Of a stretch of 64,000 bases of DNA, positions 17,781 to 26,197 are shown one piece after another (position 1 is the stretch's first letter; each line of letters starts with the position of its first letter). Made by a program: the position numbers and the translations under genes. The notes under the pieces are model-generated. The model saw only the letters and a program-made list of their open reading frames with translations. It was not told the origin of the DNA and searched no databases. Source of the stretch: Acidimicrobiales bacterium (lineage in GTDB: Bacteria > Actinomycetota > Acidimicrobiia > Acidimicrobiales > MedAcidi-G1); assembly GCA_030747595.1 (NCBI GenBank), contig JASLKK010000005.1, positions 124,001 through 188,000 of the forward strand, in the 5' to 3' direction.

Positions 17781-18851
17781 ATGAAGATCCGATCTCTGCT
17801 CACCATTCTGCTGGCCCTGGTGCTCGTCGCCTCGGCCTGTGGAAGCGACGATGCCGGCACGGCAACCGGCGACGGCACATGGCCCGACAAGATCACCTTC
17901 GGGTTCGTCCCGAGTACGGAACAGGAGTCCCTTGCCGACGACATCCAGCCCTTCATGGACGTGCTTACCGAGGCCCTGGGCATCGAGGTCGAGGGCATAG
18001 TCACCACCGACTACACCGGCCTGGTCACCGCCATGGGCACCGGCAAGGCCGACCTGGGCGCCTTCGGGCCCTTTGGCTACGTCCTGGCCCAGCAGCAGTT
18101 CGGCAACATGGAGGTACTGATTCAGGCCATTCGCTACGGCTCGCCGACCTACCACGGCCAGTGGATGACCAACGATCCCTCAATGTGCGACACCGCACCC
18201 GAGTCGGCCACCGCTCTCGAGAACACCGCTGACGGCTTGGCACAGGTCGGTGCACTGGACGCGGTCGCCCTTCAGGTCGGCGTGTACTTCGGGGACTCCG
18301 GCAAGGCCCTCGGTGAATCCGTGGATGCCGGCGACGTTTCGCCCGGAACCTCGTGCATGGCTGACCTTTCTAAGGTTGCCGGCAAGCGGGTGGCCTTCAC
18401 CTCGGAGTCATCGACCTCGGGCTACCTGTTCCCGGCGCTGCAGCTCATCGAAGCGGGCATCGACCCGGTGAACGACATCACCCCGATCTTCACCGGAGGC
18501 CACGACGCCGCGGTGGTAGCCGTCTACAACGGCGATGCCGACGTCGGCCTGTCCTACGACGACGCCCGCCGTACCCTCCGCAAGGAAAAAGTGGACGTGG
18601 GCGACAAGGTGATGGTGTTCAACATCACCGACGAGGTACCCAACGACGTGGTGGCCGCCAGTTCGCTGCTGCCCGACTCGTTGCAGACGGCCGTATACGA
18701 CGCCATCAGTTCCTACCTCGCGACCGAGGAAGGTGAGGCCGTGTTCGACGAGGCCTACGGGTGGACGGATATCCGCCGAGCCGTCGACTCCGACTTCGAC
18801 GTGGTACGCGCTGCCGCCGAAGCCCTGGGCATCACCGAGCCGCTGGGCTGA
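17781..18851 (+). CDS. phnD: Phosphonate/phosphite-type ABC transporter substrate-binding lipoprotein
   Basis: Periplasmic-face binding protein of the PhnD family. The lipoprotein signal peptide MKIRSLLTILLALVLVASAC ends in a lipobox with the Cys at residue 20. The mature protein has FGFVPSTEQESLADD, DYTGLVTAMGTGKADLGAFG and YDDARRTLRKE, as in PhnD. It is 356 aa. The start at ATG 17781 follows a perfect AGGAGG; a longer open frame upstream lacks coding character. It heads an operon with phnC, two phnE and a ROK gene. No C-P lyase or phosphite dehydrogenase is nearby, so the ligand is uncertain. Confidence 0.9.
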   Translation: MKIRSLLTILLALVLVASACGSDDAGTATGDGTWPDKITFGFVPSTEQESLADDIQPFMDVLTEALGIEVEGIVTTDYTGLVTAMGTGKADLGAFGPFGYVLAQQQFGNMEVLIQAIRYGSPTYHGQWMTNDPSMCDTAPESATALENTADGLAQVGALDAVALQVGVYFGDSGKALGESVDAGDVSPGTSCMADLSKVAGKRVAFTSESSTSGYLFPALQLIEAGIDPVNDITPIFTGGHDAAVVAVYNGDADVGLSYDDARRTLRKEKVDVGDKVMVFNITDEVPNDVVAASSLLPDSLQTAVYDAISSYLATEEGEAVFDEAYGWTDIRRAVDSDFDVVRAAAEALGITEPLG

Positions 18852-18907
18852 CGCTGACCCGTCGCCCCGAAGCACGAGGGTAAGACCTGACGCGGGGCCC
18901 TGACCCG

Positions 18908-19678
18908 ATGATCGAATTCAAGAACGTCTCGGTGACCTACCGGGGCGGGGTCAGGGCACTGCGCCACGTCGACCTGACGATCGACGACGGCGAGTTCGTC
19001 GTCGTGGTCGGGCTTTCGGGCGCGGGCAAGAGCACGTTGCTCCGGGCCATGAACGGCCTCGTACCAACCACCGAAGGGTCGATCACCGTCGGCGGCACCG
19101 AGGTGGTGGGTGCCCGCAGCGCCGAGTTGCGCGACATTCGGTCGCGCATCGGAATGATCTTCCAGACGTTCAACCTCGTGCACCGCACGTCGGTGGTGAA
19201 CAACGTCCTGATGGGACGCCTAGCAGAGGTCCCGGCCTGGCGATCCACGCTCGGGCTCTGGCCAGCCGACGACCGGGAGGCCGCCATGGTGGCCCTCGAG
19301 CGGGTAGGCATCGTGGAGAAGGCTTATGTCCGGGCCGCTGACCTGTCCGGTGGCCAGCAACAGCGCGTGGGTATCGCCCGGGCGCTCGCCCAGGAGCCGT
19401 CGGTGATGCTGGCCGACGAACCGGTGGCCGCCCTGGATCCGGTAACCAGCCGCCAGGTGATGGGCGACCTCCAGCGCATCAACCGGGATCTCGGCATCAC
19501 CACGCTGATCAACCTCCACTTCCTGGACCTGGCTCGCGAGTACGGGCGGCGCCTGGTCGGCCTTCGGGAGGGCGAGATCGTTTTCGACGGCGACATCGAC
19601 GACGTGACCGACGAGACCTTCCTCGAGATCTACGGCCGGGCCATCACCGACGACGATCTGAAGGCGTCCGGCGGGTGA
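18908..19678 (+). CDS. phnC: Phosphonate-type ABC transporter ATP-binding protein
   Basis: ATPase of the uptake system. Walker A GLSGAGKSTLLRAMNG (residues 37-52), Q-loop FQTFNLVHR, signature LSGGQQQRVGIARAL, Walker B VMLADEPVAALDP, switch His in NLHFLDLA. It is 256 aa, as expected for PhnC. Its stop overlaps the next gene's GTG start (GTGA). The 56-nt gap after phnD contains GCCCCG and CGGGGC segments that could pair. Confidence 0.93.
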   Translation: MIEFKNVSVTYRGGVRALRHVDLTIDDGEFVVVVGLSGAGKSTLLRAMNGLVPTTEGSITVGGTEVVGARSAELRDIRSRIGMIFQTFNLVHRTSVVNNVLMGRLAEVPAWRSTLGLWPADDREAAMVALERVGIVEKAYVRAADLSGGQQQRVGIARALAQEPSVMLADEPVAALDPVTSRQVMGDLQRINRDLGITTLINLHFLDLAREYGRRLVGLREGEIVFDGDIDDVTDETFLEIYGRAITDDDLKASGG

Positions 19679-20514
19679 GCCCGCCACCGGAAACCGGGCG
19701 AGTCGACAACAGGGTCGCCAGTCGCAAAACGACTTCCTCCCGACCCACCCCGCCACGAGTCCGACCACGGACCTGGGTCATGGCCGCCGCGGTGGCGGCC
19801 TACACCGTGGCGGCCGGACGCACGGTCGGATTCAACCCGTCCACCTTCTGGCAGGTCTGGTCCAATCCGCTGTGGGAGAAGTTCTGGCCCATCCCTTGGG
19901 ACTGGGTCCTGGACCGACACAACGTGATCGAACCGCTGATCGAGACGTTCCAGATCGCCATCGTGTCGACAATCCTGGGTTGCGGACTGGCTCTCCCAGT
20001 AGCGCTCGCCATGTCGCCACTGACCTCGCCCAACCGAGTGGTGCTCGTGGTAACCCGGTCGATCATGAACGTGGTGCGGGCCGTACCGGACCTGTTCTGG
20101 GCCAAGTTGTTGGTCACCGCAGTGGGTATCGGGGCCTTCGCCGGGTCCTGGGCCCTATCGGTGTTCTCACTGGCCGTCATGGTGAAGCTTTTCAGCGAAA
20201 CCGTCGATGGGGCCGATCCCCGGCCATTGGAGGCCGCCCGGGCCGCTGGCGGTCGCCACATGCCGGTGGTACGAACCGGCGTGCTACCCACCGTGCTTCC
20301 GGAGTACGTGGCCTACGGGCTCTACGTGTTCGAACTGAACATCCGAGCCTCCCTGGTCCTCGGGCTGGTTGGGGCCGGCGGTATCGGACGAGTGGTGGAG
20401 GCTCAACGGCAGTACTTCAGGTTCGACCGTGTGCTGGGCGTGTTGGTCATCGTGTTCGTGGTGGTGTTCGTGATCGAGCAGGTCAGTGTGGCCATCAGAA
20501 AGCGACTGGTCTGA
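19675..20514 (+). CDS. phnE: Phosphonate-type ABC transporter permease (first PhnE)
   Basis: Inner-membrane permease of 279 aa with a GTG start overlapping the phnC stop. Hydrophobic segments are separated by the EAA-like loop DGADPRPLEAARAAGGRHMPVVRTG, followed by LNIRASLVLGLVGAGGIG, both typical of PhnE. A basic, Pro-rich N-terminal tail of about 25 residues precedes the first helix. It probably forms a heterodimer with the next gene product. Confidence 0.9.
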   Translation: MSPPPETGRVDNRVASRKTTSSRPTPPRVRPRTWVMAAAVAAYTVAAGRTVGFNPSTFWQVWSNPLWEKFWPIPWDWVLDRHNVIEPLIETFQIAIVSTILGCGLALPVALAMSPLTSPNRVVLVVTRSIMNVVRAVPDLFWAKLLVTAVGIGAFAGSWALSVFSLAVMVKLFSETVDGADPRPLEAARAAGGRHMPVVRTGVLPTVLPEYVAYGLYVFELNIRASLVLGLVGAGGIGRVVEAQRQYFRFDRVLGVLVIVFVVVFVIEQVSVAIRKRLV

Positions 20515-20578
20515 GGTGGCCTCCAACCCGCCTCCCGCCGATGGCGGCTCCCCACCACTGGCGGAGGGTTCCTCGTTG

Positions 20579-21463
20579 ATGGAGGCCTACCCGTCCGACG
20601 GCGGTAGGCCGGTGGCACCGCGGCGAGCAGGCCGTCGGTGGGGGCTGGCCGCTCTGGTAGTCGTTGCCGTGGTCTGGTCGATCTCCGGCCTCGAGGTCAC
20701 CATGGACCGCCTCCTCAGTGCCCCAGGCAACGCGTGGGATGTGTTCCGTCGGATGGCGCCGCCCGCGTTCGGTGAGGCCATCGACCGGGGTGTACCCGGC
20801 AAGGTCCTCGAGTCGGTGCACATCGCCTGGATCGGCACGATGATCGGAGCGGTCTTCTCGCTGCCCTTGGCCTTCCTGGCCGCCGGGAACGTCTCCCCCG
20901 CGTGGATCCGAACCCCGGTCCGACAGCTCTTTAACGTCATCCGGGCCGTTCCCGAACTGATTCTGGCCGTCATACTCATCCCGATCACAGGCCTTGGCCC
21001 GTGGGCCGGGGCCCTAGCCATCGGCATTCACTCCGTAGGGACGCTTGGTAAGTGGGCTACCGAGGCCATCGAGGGCGTGGATCCCGGACCACTGGAGGCC
21101 GTGGCCGCTACCGGGGGGCGGTGGGTGTCAGGCATGCGGTGGGGGGTACTCCCCCAGATACTTCCGGTGGTCACGTCGCAGTGGTTATTCCGCTTCGAGA
21201 TCAATGTCCGGGCTTCCGCGGTGCTGGGCATGATCGGCGCTGGTGGGGTGGGCTCGGAACTGGTGTCCCAACTGGTGTTTCGGAACTTCCCGGCGGTAGG
21301 CGCCGTGCTGGCCATGACCATCGTCGTGGTGCTGGCAATCGACACCGCCTCGGCCGCCGTCCGGCGACGGATCATCCGGGGAGCGGTCCCAGGGGCCGAC
21401 GACGGCGAGGCTGACCGCAACGCTGCGGTGTTGACCGACCTGACCGGGATACGTACCCCTTGA
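20579..21463 (+). CDS. phnE: Phosphonate-type ABC transporter permease (second PhnE)
   Basis: Second permease, 294 aa from the ATG at 20579, which has GGAGGG 11 nt upstream. A GTG at 20516, just after the previous stop, would add 21 residues and cannot be excluded. Seen: FNVIRAVPELILAVILIPI, EAIEGVDPGPLEAVAATGGR (EAA loop) and EINVRASAVLGMIGAGGVG. Two PhnE genes after one PhnC is a known arrangement. The stop overlaps the next start. Confidence 0.88.
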   Translation: MEAYPSDGGRPVAPRRAGRRWGLAALVVVAVVWSISGLEVTMDRLLSAPGNAWDVFRRMAPPAFGEAIDRGVPGKVLESVHIAWIGTMIGAVFSLPLAFLAAGNVSPAWIRTPVRQLFNVIRAVPELILAVILIPITGLGPWAGALAIGIHSVGTLGKWATEAIEGVDPGPLEAVAATGGRWVSGMRWGVLPQILPVVTSQWLFRFEINVRASAVLGMIGAGGVGSELVSQLVFRNFPAVGAVLAMTIVVVLAIDTASAAVRRRIIRGAVPGADDGEADRNAAVLTDLTGIRTP

Positions 21464-22389
21464 CCGCCGCTGGACGGGCCACCATTGGGCTAGACGTTGG
21501 CGGCACCAAGGCCGCTGCGGTGCTCGTCGACCCATTGACGGGCACGGTCCTAGATCGAGAACGGGCGTCCAGTGCCGGATCGGCCGAGAATCTCGTGACC
21601 ACCCTGACCGATCTCGTCGACACCCTCCGGGAGCGCTCGACCGGTCTTCACGTGGAGGTCGGCGCCGTAGGTCTGGGCATCGCCGGCCTGGTGGACCGTG
21701 ACGGCATGGTCCGGTGGTCGCCCAACCTGCCGTCAGCCGTAGGCCATCCGGTGGCCGCCGATCTGGCAGGCGGTAGCGGGCTCCCGGTGGCCGCCACCAA
21801 CGACGCTACGGCAGCCACCCTGGCCGAGTCCCGCCTCGGTGCCGGCCGGGACTGCGACGACGTCGCTCTGGTCACCCTCGGCACCGGCATCGGCGCCGGG
21901 TTCGTGGTCGATGGACGACTATTGCGGGGTGCCCACGGGTTCGCTGGCGAACCGGGCCATATGGTGGTGGATCCGGGCGGCCCCGAGCATACGACTGGTC
22001 AGCGGGGCCCATGGGAGGCCTTAGCGTCAGGCAACGCCCTGGGTCGGATGGCCGCCGAGGCCGGCTTCGACTCGGGGACCGCGGTGGTGGCCGCCATGGC
22101 CGCTGAAGACTCCAGAGCGGCCGAGGTGTTTGACCGGTGGTGCCGGGAGGTGGCACAGGGGCTGGCCAACCTGGTGGTCGTGCTGGATAGTCGACGGATC
22201 GTGCTGGGCGGTGGTCTCGTCGAGGTCGGCGAGCCGCTGCGGCTCGGTGTGGCGTCGTGGCTGGAACAGTTGACCCCGGGTGCCGACTCGCGACCTCCCG
22301 TCGAGGTGGTGCTAGCCGAGCTGGGGTCCGACGCCGGTGCACTGGGTGCCGGCCTACTTGCCGGCGACCTCCTGGCGGGCGACGACTGA
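21460..22389 (+). CDS. ROK-family protein (sugar kinase-like) without the zinc cysteines
   Basis: 309-residue actin-fold protein. ATP-site residues IGLDVGGTKAAAVLVD at the N-terminus, VAATNDATAATLAE with the catalytic Asp, LGTGIGAGFVVDG, and EPGHMVVDPGG carrying the ROK ExGH. The usual CxCGxxGCxE zinc motif is replaced by HTTGQRGPWE, with all three Cys gone. TTG start overlapping the phnE stop, so it is cotranslated with the transporter. Possible roles: glucokinase-like kinase, or a kinase for the imported substrate. Confidence 0.82.
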   Translation: MTAAGRATIGLDVGGTKAAAVLVDPLTGTVLDRERASSAGSAENLVTTLTDLVDTLRERSTGLHVEVGAVGLGIAGLVDRDGMVRWSPNLPSAVGHPVAADLAGGSGLPVAATNDATAATLAESRLGAGRDCDDVALVTLGTGIGAGFVVDGRLLRGAHGFAGEPGHMVVDPGGPEHTTGQRGPWEALASGNALGRMAAEAGFDSGTAVVAAMAAEDSRAAEVFDRWCREVAQGLANLVVVLDSRRIVLGGGLVEVGEPLRLGVASWLEQLTPGADSRPPVEVVLAELGSDAGALGAGLLAGDLLAGDD

Positions 22390-22421
22390 CAACGGCCCCG
22401 ATACCCGGTGGACGCTCCCGA

Positions 22422-23147
22422 CTACAGGTGGGCGTCTAGCAGGGCGAGGGTGCGGGTCCAAGCGAGGGCGGCCGCGTCGGCGTCGTAGGTGCCGAACGGG
22501 TCCTCCTCGTTGGCGAACGGATGCCCCGTTCCGTCGTAGACGTGGAAGGTCACGTCCCGACCCATGGTCCGGAGATCGTCACCCAGGGCCATCACGTCTT
22601 CGATCGGGAAGAAGTCGTCGTGTTCGGCCATGTGGCCCTCGACCACGGCCGTCAACCCGGACCAGTCGGGTGCATCGTCTCCCAGCGGGGCGCCGTAGTA
22701 CGGGGCGGCACAGGCCACCCGGTCGCCCTCGAGGGCGGCGATCAGCAGGGTGAGCATTCCGCCCATGCAGAAGCCGACCACCCCGACGGCGTCGCCGTTG
22801 GTTGCGTCGTGGTCCAGCAGGAAGTCGATAGCCGCCGACATGTCCCGAGCGGCCCGGTCCGGCGGTAGCGAGGTCATCAGCTCCCCGGCCTTGTCCATCT
22901 CCGTGTGCTCGGCAAACTCGCCGTGATAGAGGTCGGGGGCGAGAGCCACGAAGCCCTCACCGGCGAGGCGATCACAGACCCCCCGGATCTGGGGCACCAG
23001 GCCCCACCATTCCTGGATCACAAGCACCCCGGGCCCCGAGCCCGACGCTGGAACGGCCAGGTAGCCCCCAGCCGTCGGCCCGTTCGCCACGAACTCCACT
23101 GGCTCGCCGGCACGCTCCGGGTCCCGGTCACTCTGAGTATCGATCAT
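22422..23147 (-). CDS. Dienelactone hydrolase-family protein
   Basis: Alpha/beta hydrolase of 241 aa. Nucleophile Cys in GFCMGG about residue 122, Asp in the EGHMAEHDDFFP region, His in YDGTGHPFANE: the Cys-His-Asp triad of the dienelactone hydrolase family. QEWWGLVPQIRGVCDRLA is also typical. The start at 23147 is supported by AGAAGGAG upstream. It lies 5 nt after the NrtR-like gene, so the two form an operon. The natural substrate is unknown; many relatives hydrolyse esters or lactones. Confidence 0.88.
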   Translation of the reverse strand: MIDTQSDRDPERAGEPVEFVANGPTAGGYLAVPASGSGPGVLVIQEWWGLVPQIRGVCDRLAGEGFVALAPDLYHGEFAEHTEMDKAGELMTSLPPDRAARDMSAAIDFLLDHDATNGDAVGVVGFCMGGMLTLLIAALEGDRVACAAPYYGAPLGDDAPDWSGLTAVVEGHMAEHDDFFPIEDVMALGDDLRTMGRDVTFHVYDGTGHPFANEEDPFGTYDADAAALAWTRTLALLDAHL

Positions 23148-23152
23148 CGGTC

Positions 23153-24028
23153 CTACTCCTTCTCGCCCGCCTGCTCGTCCGGTTCCTGATTTTCGGATTC
23201 GACCAGCCACGACGGATAGTCATCACTGGGTCGGCTTCGGGGGGGCGGCATTGCCCTCGACTCCGATCTCATGGCCAGGAACGGCTGCTCGAGCCTTGAG
23301 ACTTCACCAGCCGAGAAGAGGGCCGCCGGCCGTCCTCTGGAGCCACTCGGGTCGGTGGTCCGCCCAAGGTCCCGCACGAAGTCCGGCTCGGACCGCACCT
23401 TTCGCTGGAAGTTGCCCTGATCGAACTCGGTCCCCCACACCGCCTCGTACACCCGCCGTAGTTGCCTGATGGTGAACTCGGGAGGACAGAAGCGGCTGGC
23501 CTCCGTCGAGTACTCCAACCTCGACCTGGCCCGGTCGACAGCATCCAGGACGATGGTCCGGTGGTCGAAGGCCAGCTTCCGCTCCTCCCGCTCGATCTCG
23601 ACCACGGGAACGAGAGCGGCCTCAGCCGCATCGCCACCACCGGCCAGGTCCCCGACGTCGGCCTGGATCGTCCAGTAGGCGACGGTCACCACCCGCATCC
23701 TCGGATCCCGATCCGGCTCCCCGTAGGTCCGGAGTTGCTCGAGCTTGTCGGGTTTCAGGCCGAGCTTCGTCTCCTCCGCCAACTCCCGACGCGCAGCTTC
23801 CCTAGGAGCCTCATCTTCACGGACGAACCCACCGGGTAGCGCCCAGCGATCCTTGAACGGCGGCTCGCCCCGCCGCACCAGAACCACCTGGAGCACGTCG
23901 TCGACGATGGTGAACACCACCACATCAACCGTGACCGCGAACGGAGGGTACGCGGAAGGGTCGTAATCGCTCAGTGACGAATCACCTGAGCCATCACCGT
24001 CCGAGATATTTATGTCAGAGGTTGACAT
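23153..24028 (-). CDS. NrtR-like Nudix transcriptional regulator
   Basis: 291 aa: an acidic N-terminal tail of about 25 residues, a Nudix domain (residues 30-170), then a winged helix (FTIRQLRRVYEAVWGTEFDQ, NFQRKV, GRPAALF) as in NrtR. NrtR proteins sense ADP-ribose and repress NAD synthesis or sugar genes. The Nudix box GFVREDEAPREAARRELAEE keeps all catalytic Glu residues, with Lys for the late Gly, so some hydrolysis is possible. A tail of about 60 residues beyond the winged helix is unusual. It is divergent from the vWA/ARPP-1 pair, which it may control. AGGAG precedes the start at 11 nt. Confidence 0.85.
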   Translation of the reverse strand: MSTSDINISDGDGSGDSSLSDYDPSAYPPFAVTVDVVVFTIVDDVLQVVLVRRGEPPFKDRWALPGGFVREDEAPREAARRELAEETKLGLKPDKLEQLRTYGEPDRDPRMRVVTVAYWTIQADVGDLAGGGDAAEAALVPVVEIEREERKLAFDHRTIVLDAVDRARSRLEYSTEASRFCPPEFTIRQLRRVYEAVWGTEFDQGNFQRKVRSEPDFVRDLGRTTDPSGSRGRPAALFSAGEVSRLEQPFLAMRSESRAMPPPRSRPSDDYPSWLVESENQEPDEQAGEKE

Positions 24029-24050
24029 TATTGTCTATTCTCCTATATAG
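24022..24050 (+). promoter_or_regulatory. Consensus promoter with palindrome, driving the vWA/ARPP-1 pair
   Basis: TTGACA at 24022-24027 and TATATA at 24044-24049 with a 16-nt spacer: an almost ideal sigma-A promoter, and the most A+T-rich spot noticed in the window. CTATATAG at 24043-24050 is a perfect 8-bp palindrome over the -10. The -35 overlaps the NrtR-like start codon, so a regulator bound here would affect both directions. Operator identity is inference. Confidence 0.6.
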
Positions 24051-24187
24051 TGATACTGACACAATATAGAGCATCAACACACACAGCATCAACATGGACT
24101 GTCACAGGGGCTCGGTAAACAGGTGTCAGAAACGGGAACCCGGACCGGGGCCCGTCCAGGAACAGGGAAGAGAGACAGGACACACAC

Positions 24188-24997
24188 ATGACGACGAATG
24201 AAACCTACATCGCACGGCTCCGCAAGTTGATCGCCGAGGCACCCGACGGCCTCGACGTCGGCCCACTGGAGGTCGCCCTGGCATCAGCCGAGGCCGCCCT
24301 CGCCAGTTCGGACTCCACCGGTGACCGCACCAAGATCTGGTTCCTACTGGACCGCTCCGGTTCCATGGGCTACCTGACCGACGACGTGATCGGTGGGTTC
24401 AACGAGTTCCTGAAGCAGCAGAAGGCCCAGCCGGGGAAGGCCCGGATGTCGGTCGTCCTGTTCGACGGCCAGAATCCCTACGAGGTGGTGGTCGACGGCC
24501 GCCGCATCGCCGAGGTTCCGGCGTTGACGCCCGCCATCTACCAGGCCCGAAGCTCCACGCCCCTGTTCGACGCCCTGGGCACCCTCCTGGGAAAAGCCGA
24601 CCAGAGGATCGCCCAGCGTGCCGAGACCGGCCGGAAGGCAGAGGACCAGCTGGTCCTCATCTTCACCGACGGCCACGAGAACGCCTCGAGACGGTACGAC
24701 CGGGCCCGGATCTTCGAAATGATCAAGGACCGTCAGGACACCGGCAACTGGACCTTCGTATTCATGGGCGCCAACCAGGACTCCTACGCGGCGGGCGGTG
24801 GCGTCGGTTTCGGCGACGGCAACATCCAGGACTTCGCCGCCACCCCGGCCAGCGTGCGCGACTCCTTCTCGGAGTTCACACGTAGCACGGTTGCTTACCG
24901 GGGCAAGCCCAGGCGCCAGCGGATGCACGACCGGCACGACTTCTTCGAGGGTCAGAAGCTCGCCGAACAGGCTCTCAGGGAGCAAGACCGGAACTGA
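24188..24997 (+). CDS. von Willebrand factor A domain protein
   Basis: 269-residue cytosolic protein. After a helical N-terminus of about 50 residues comes a vWA fold: the MIDAS motif WFLLDRSGSMG about residues 52-62, the second-loop Thr in SSTPLFDALG, and LIFTDGHENAS. It should bind a divalent metal and a protein partner. There is no signal peptide. It is followed by the ARPP-1-like gene, with a hairpin between them, and is divergent from an NrtR-like regulator. Known vWA relatives in NAD/ADP-ribose-linked gene clusters suggest a scaffolding role; the partner is unknown. Confidence 0.88.
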   Translation: MTTNETYIARLRKLIAEAPDGLDVGPLEVALASAEAALASSDSTGDRTKIWFLLDRSGSMGYLTDDVIGGFNEFLKQQKAQPGKARMSVVLFDGQNPYEVVVDGRRIAEVPALTPAIYQARSSTPLFDALGTLLGKADQRIAQRAETGRKAEDQLVLIFTDGHENASRRYDRARIFEMIKDRQDTGNWTFVFMGANQDSYAAGGGVGFGDGNIQDFAATPASVRDSFSEFTRSTVAYRGKPRRQRMHDRHDFFEGQKLAEQALREQDRN

Positions 24998-25017
24998 TCG
25001 GGCCTCCCCGAGGGCAG

Positions 25018-25045
25018 GCCGGTCGGGTCGACGGACCCGGCCGGC
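25018..25045 (+). terminator. GC-rich hairpin between vWA and ARPP-1 genes
   Basis: 12-bp stem (one G-U pair) with a 4-nt GACG loop and no U tract. It could reduce read-through or process the message so the two genes are made in unequal amounts. Confidence 0.5.
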
Positions 25046-25112
25046 GGCCTTCCCTCTCCCATCACATCACTAGCCAAACAACAGACCAGCACAACCGACA
25101 AGAGGAGACACC

Positions 25113-26012
25113 TTGACCATCACCCCGCTCGACTCCGCCCCCATCGGGCCGCCCATCACCCGCGGTGGGATCTCGATCTACCCCGTCTACCTACCCGGCA
25201 ACGCCCTGCCCCCCATCGGCACCGGACGGGAATCCGGCCTGACCATCGACGAGCTACCCGACGCCCAGGTCCCCCACCTGGTGGTCCACAACCCCACCGA
25301 CCGACCCATCCTGATCGTCGAGGGCGAGCAGTTCGTGGGCGGACGCCAGAACCGCACCGCCAACGCCAGCGTGCTGGTGCCAGCCGGCGAAACGCGAGAG
25401 ATCCCCGTCTCGTGCCTCGAGGTAGGACGCTGGGGTGAGCATCGGGCCTTCGAGCACGCCCCGACCTTCACCCCCCGCCGGGTGCGCCGAACCAAGCAGC
25501 GCGAGGTGGCCCGGAGCATGGCCGAGGCCGGCGTGCGGTCCGGTGACCAGCAGCAAGTCTGGCAAGCCATCCAGGTCGAAATGAACAGCATGGCTGCGCC
25601 GTCGAGCACCGGAGCGGTGGCAGATGCCGACCAGGTCTTCGCACGAGACGGACACCGCCAAGCTGCCGTAGACGAGTTGGTGACCCGTGGACCGCTCACC
25701 GGTCAGTGCGGCATCATCGTGGCCCACGGCTGGCGGGCCATAGCTGCCGAGGTGTTCGGCTCTCCTGAACTGCTGGCCGCCCACTGGGCTCCGTTGGTGC
25801 GTTCGCACCTTCTGGAGCACCCCACAGCCACCGGTCAACGGTCGGCCACCGGCGCCATGAAGCTGCTTCGGCGCTTCGCCGAAGCCAAGTCAGTGGACTC
25901 CCCTGGCCTCGGCCTAGGCACCGAACACCACGTGAACGCCGAGCGGGTCACGGGACAGGCCCTGACCTTGGACGGAGCGTTAGTTCACGCAGGGGTCTTC
26001 CGGCGGGGCTGA
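25113..26012 (+). CDS. ARPP-1-like domain protein
   Basis: 299 aa, TTG start with AGGAGA upstream. It fits the family I know as ARPP-1 (ARG and rhodanese/phosphatase-associated protein): GGISIYPVYLPG at the N-terminus, LVVHNPTDRPILIVEGEQFVGGRQNRT about residues 63-90, VPAGETREIPVSCLEVGRW, and a later GPLTGQCGIIVAH. The family is predicted to take part in ADP-ribose/NAD-linked conflict or repair systems; no biochemical role is established as far as I know. It sits with a vWA gene and an NrtR-like regulator, which fits that theme, and is followed by a strong terminator. Confidence 0.72.
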   Translation: MTITPLDSAPIGPPITRGGISIYPVYLPGNALPPIGTGRESGLTIDELPDAQVPHLVVHNPTDRPILIVEGEQFVGGRQNRTANASVLVPAGETREIPVSCLEVGRWGEHRAFEHAPTFTPRRVRRTKQREVARSMAEAGVRSGDQQQVWQAIQVEMNSMAAPSSTGAVADADQVFARDGHRQAAVDELVTRGPLTGQCGIIVAHGWRAIAAEVFGSPELLAAHWAPLVRSHLLEHPTATGQRSATGAMKLLRRFAEAKSVDSPGLGLGTEHHVNAERVTGQALTLDGALVHAGVFRRG

Positions 26013-26020
26013 CTCCATCA

Positions 26021-26048
26021 GGCCCCACCGGTATCGGCCGGTGGGGCC
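26021..26048 (+). terminator. Terminator hairpin after the ARPP-1 gene
   Basis: Perfect 11-bp stem (GGCCCCACCGG / CCGGTGGGGCC) with a 6-nt loop, 9 nt after the stop. No U tract follows, as is common in actinobacteria. Confidence 0.7.
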
Positions 26049-26062
26049 ATGGAGCGGTCCGG

Positions 26063-26068
26063 TAACCT
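26063..26068 (+). promoter_or_regulatory. -10 hexamer of the tRNA-Arg gene
   Basis: TAACCT, 11 nt before the first base of the tRNA. Confidence 0.45.
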
Positions 26069-26079
26069 GACCCGTTCCA

Positions 26080-26154
26080 GCCCCTGTAGCTCAGCGGATA
26101 GAGCATCGGCTTCCGGAGCCGTGTGCACAGGTTCGAGTCCTGTCAGGGGCGCCA
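26080..26154 (+). tRNA. tRNA-Arg (anticodon CCG)
   Basis: Acceptor stem GCCCCTG pairs with CAGGGGC. D arm GCTC..GAGC. Anticodon loop TTCCGGA holds CCG, which reads CGG. T arm CAGG-TTCGAGT-CCTG. The discriminator is G and CCA is encoded (26152-26154). The anticodon stem has one T-T mismatch at its outer pair. Confidence 0.95.
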
Positions 26155-26197
26155 GACGCCACGAAGAGCCAGACACGGTGACGACCGGATTCACCCC

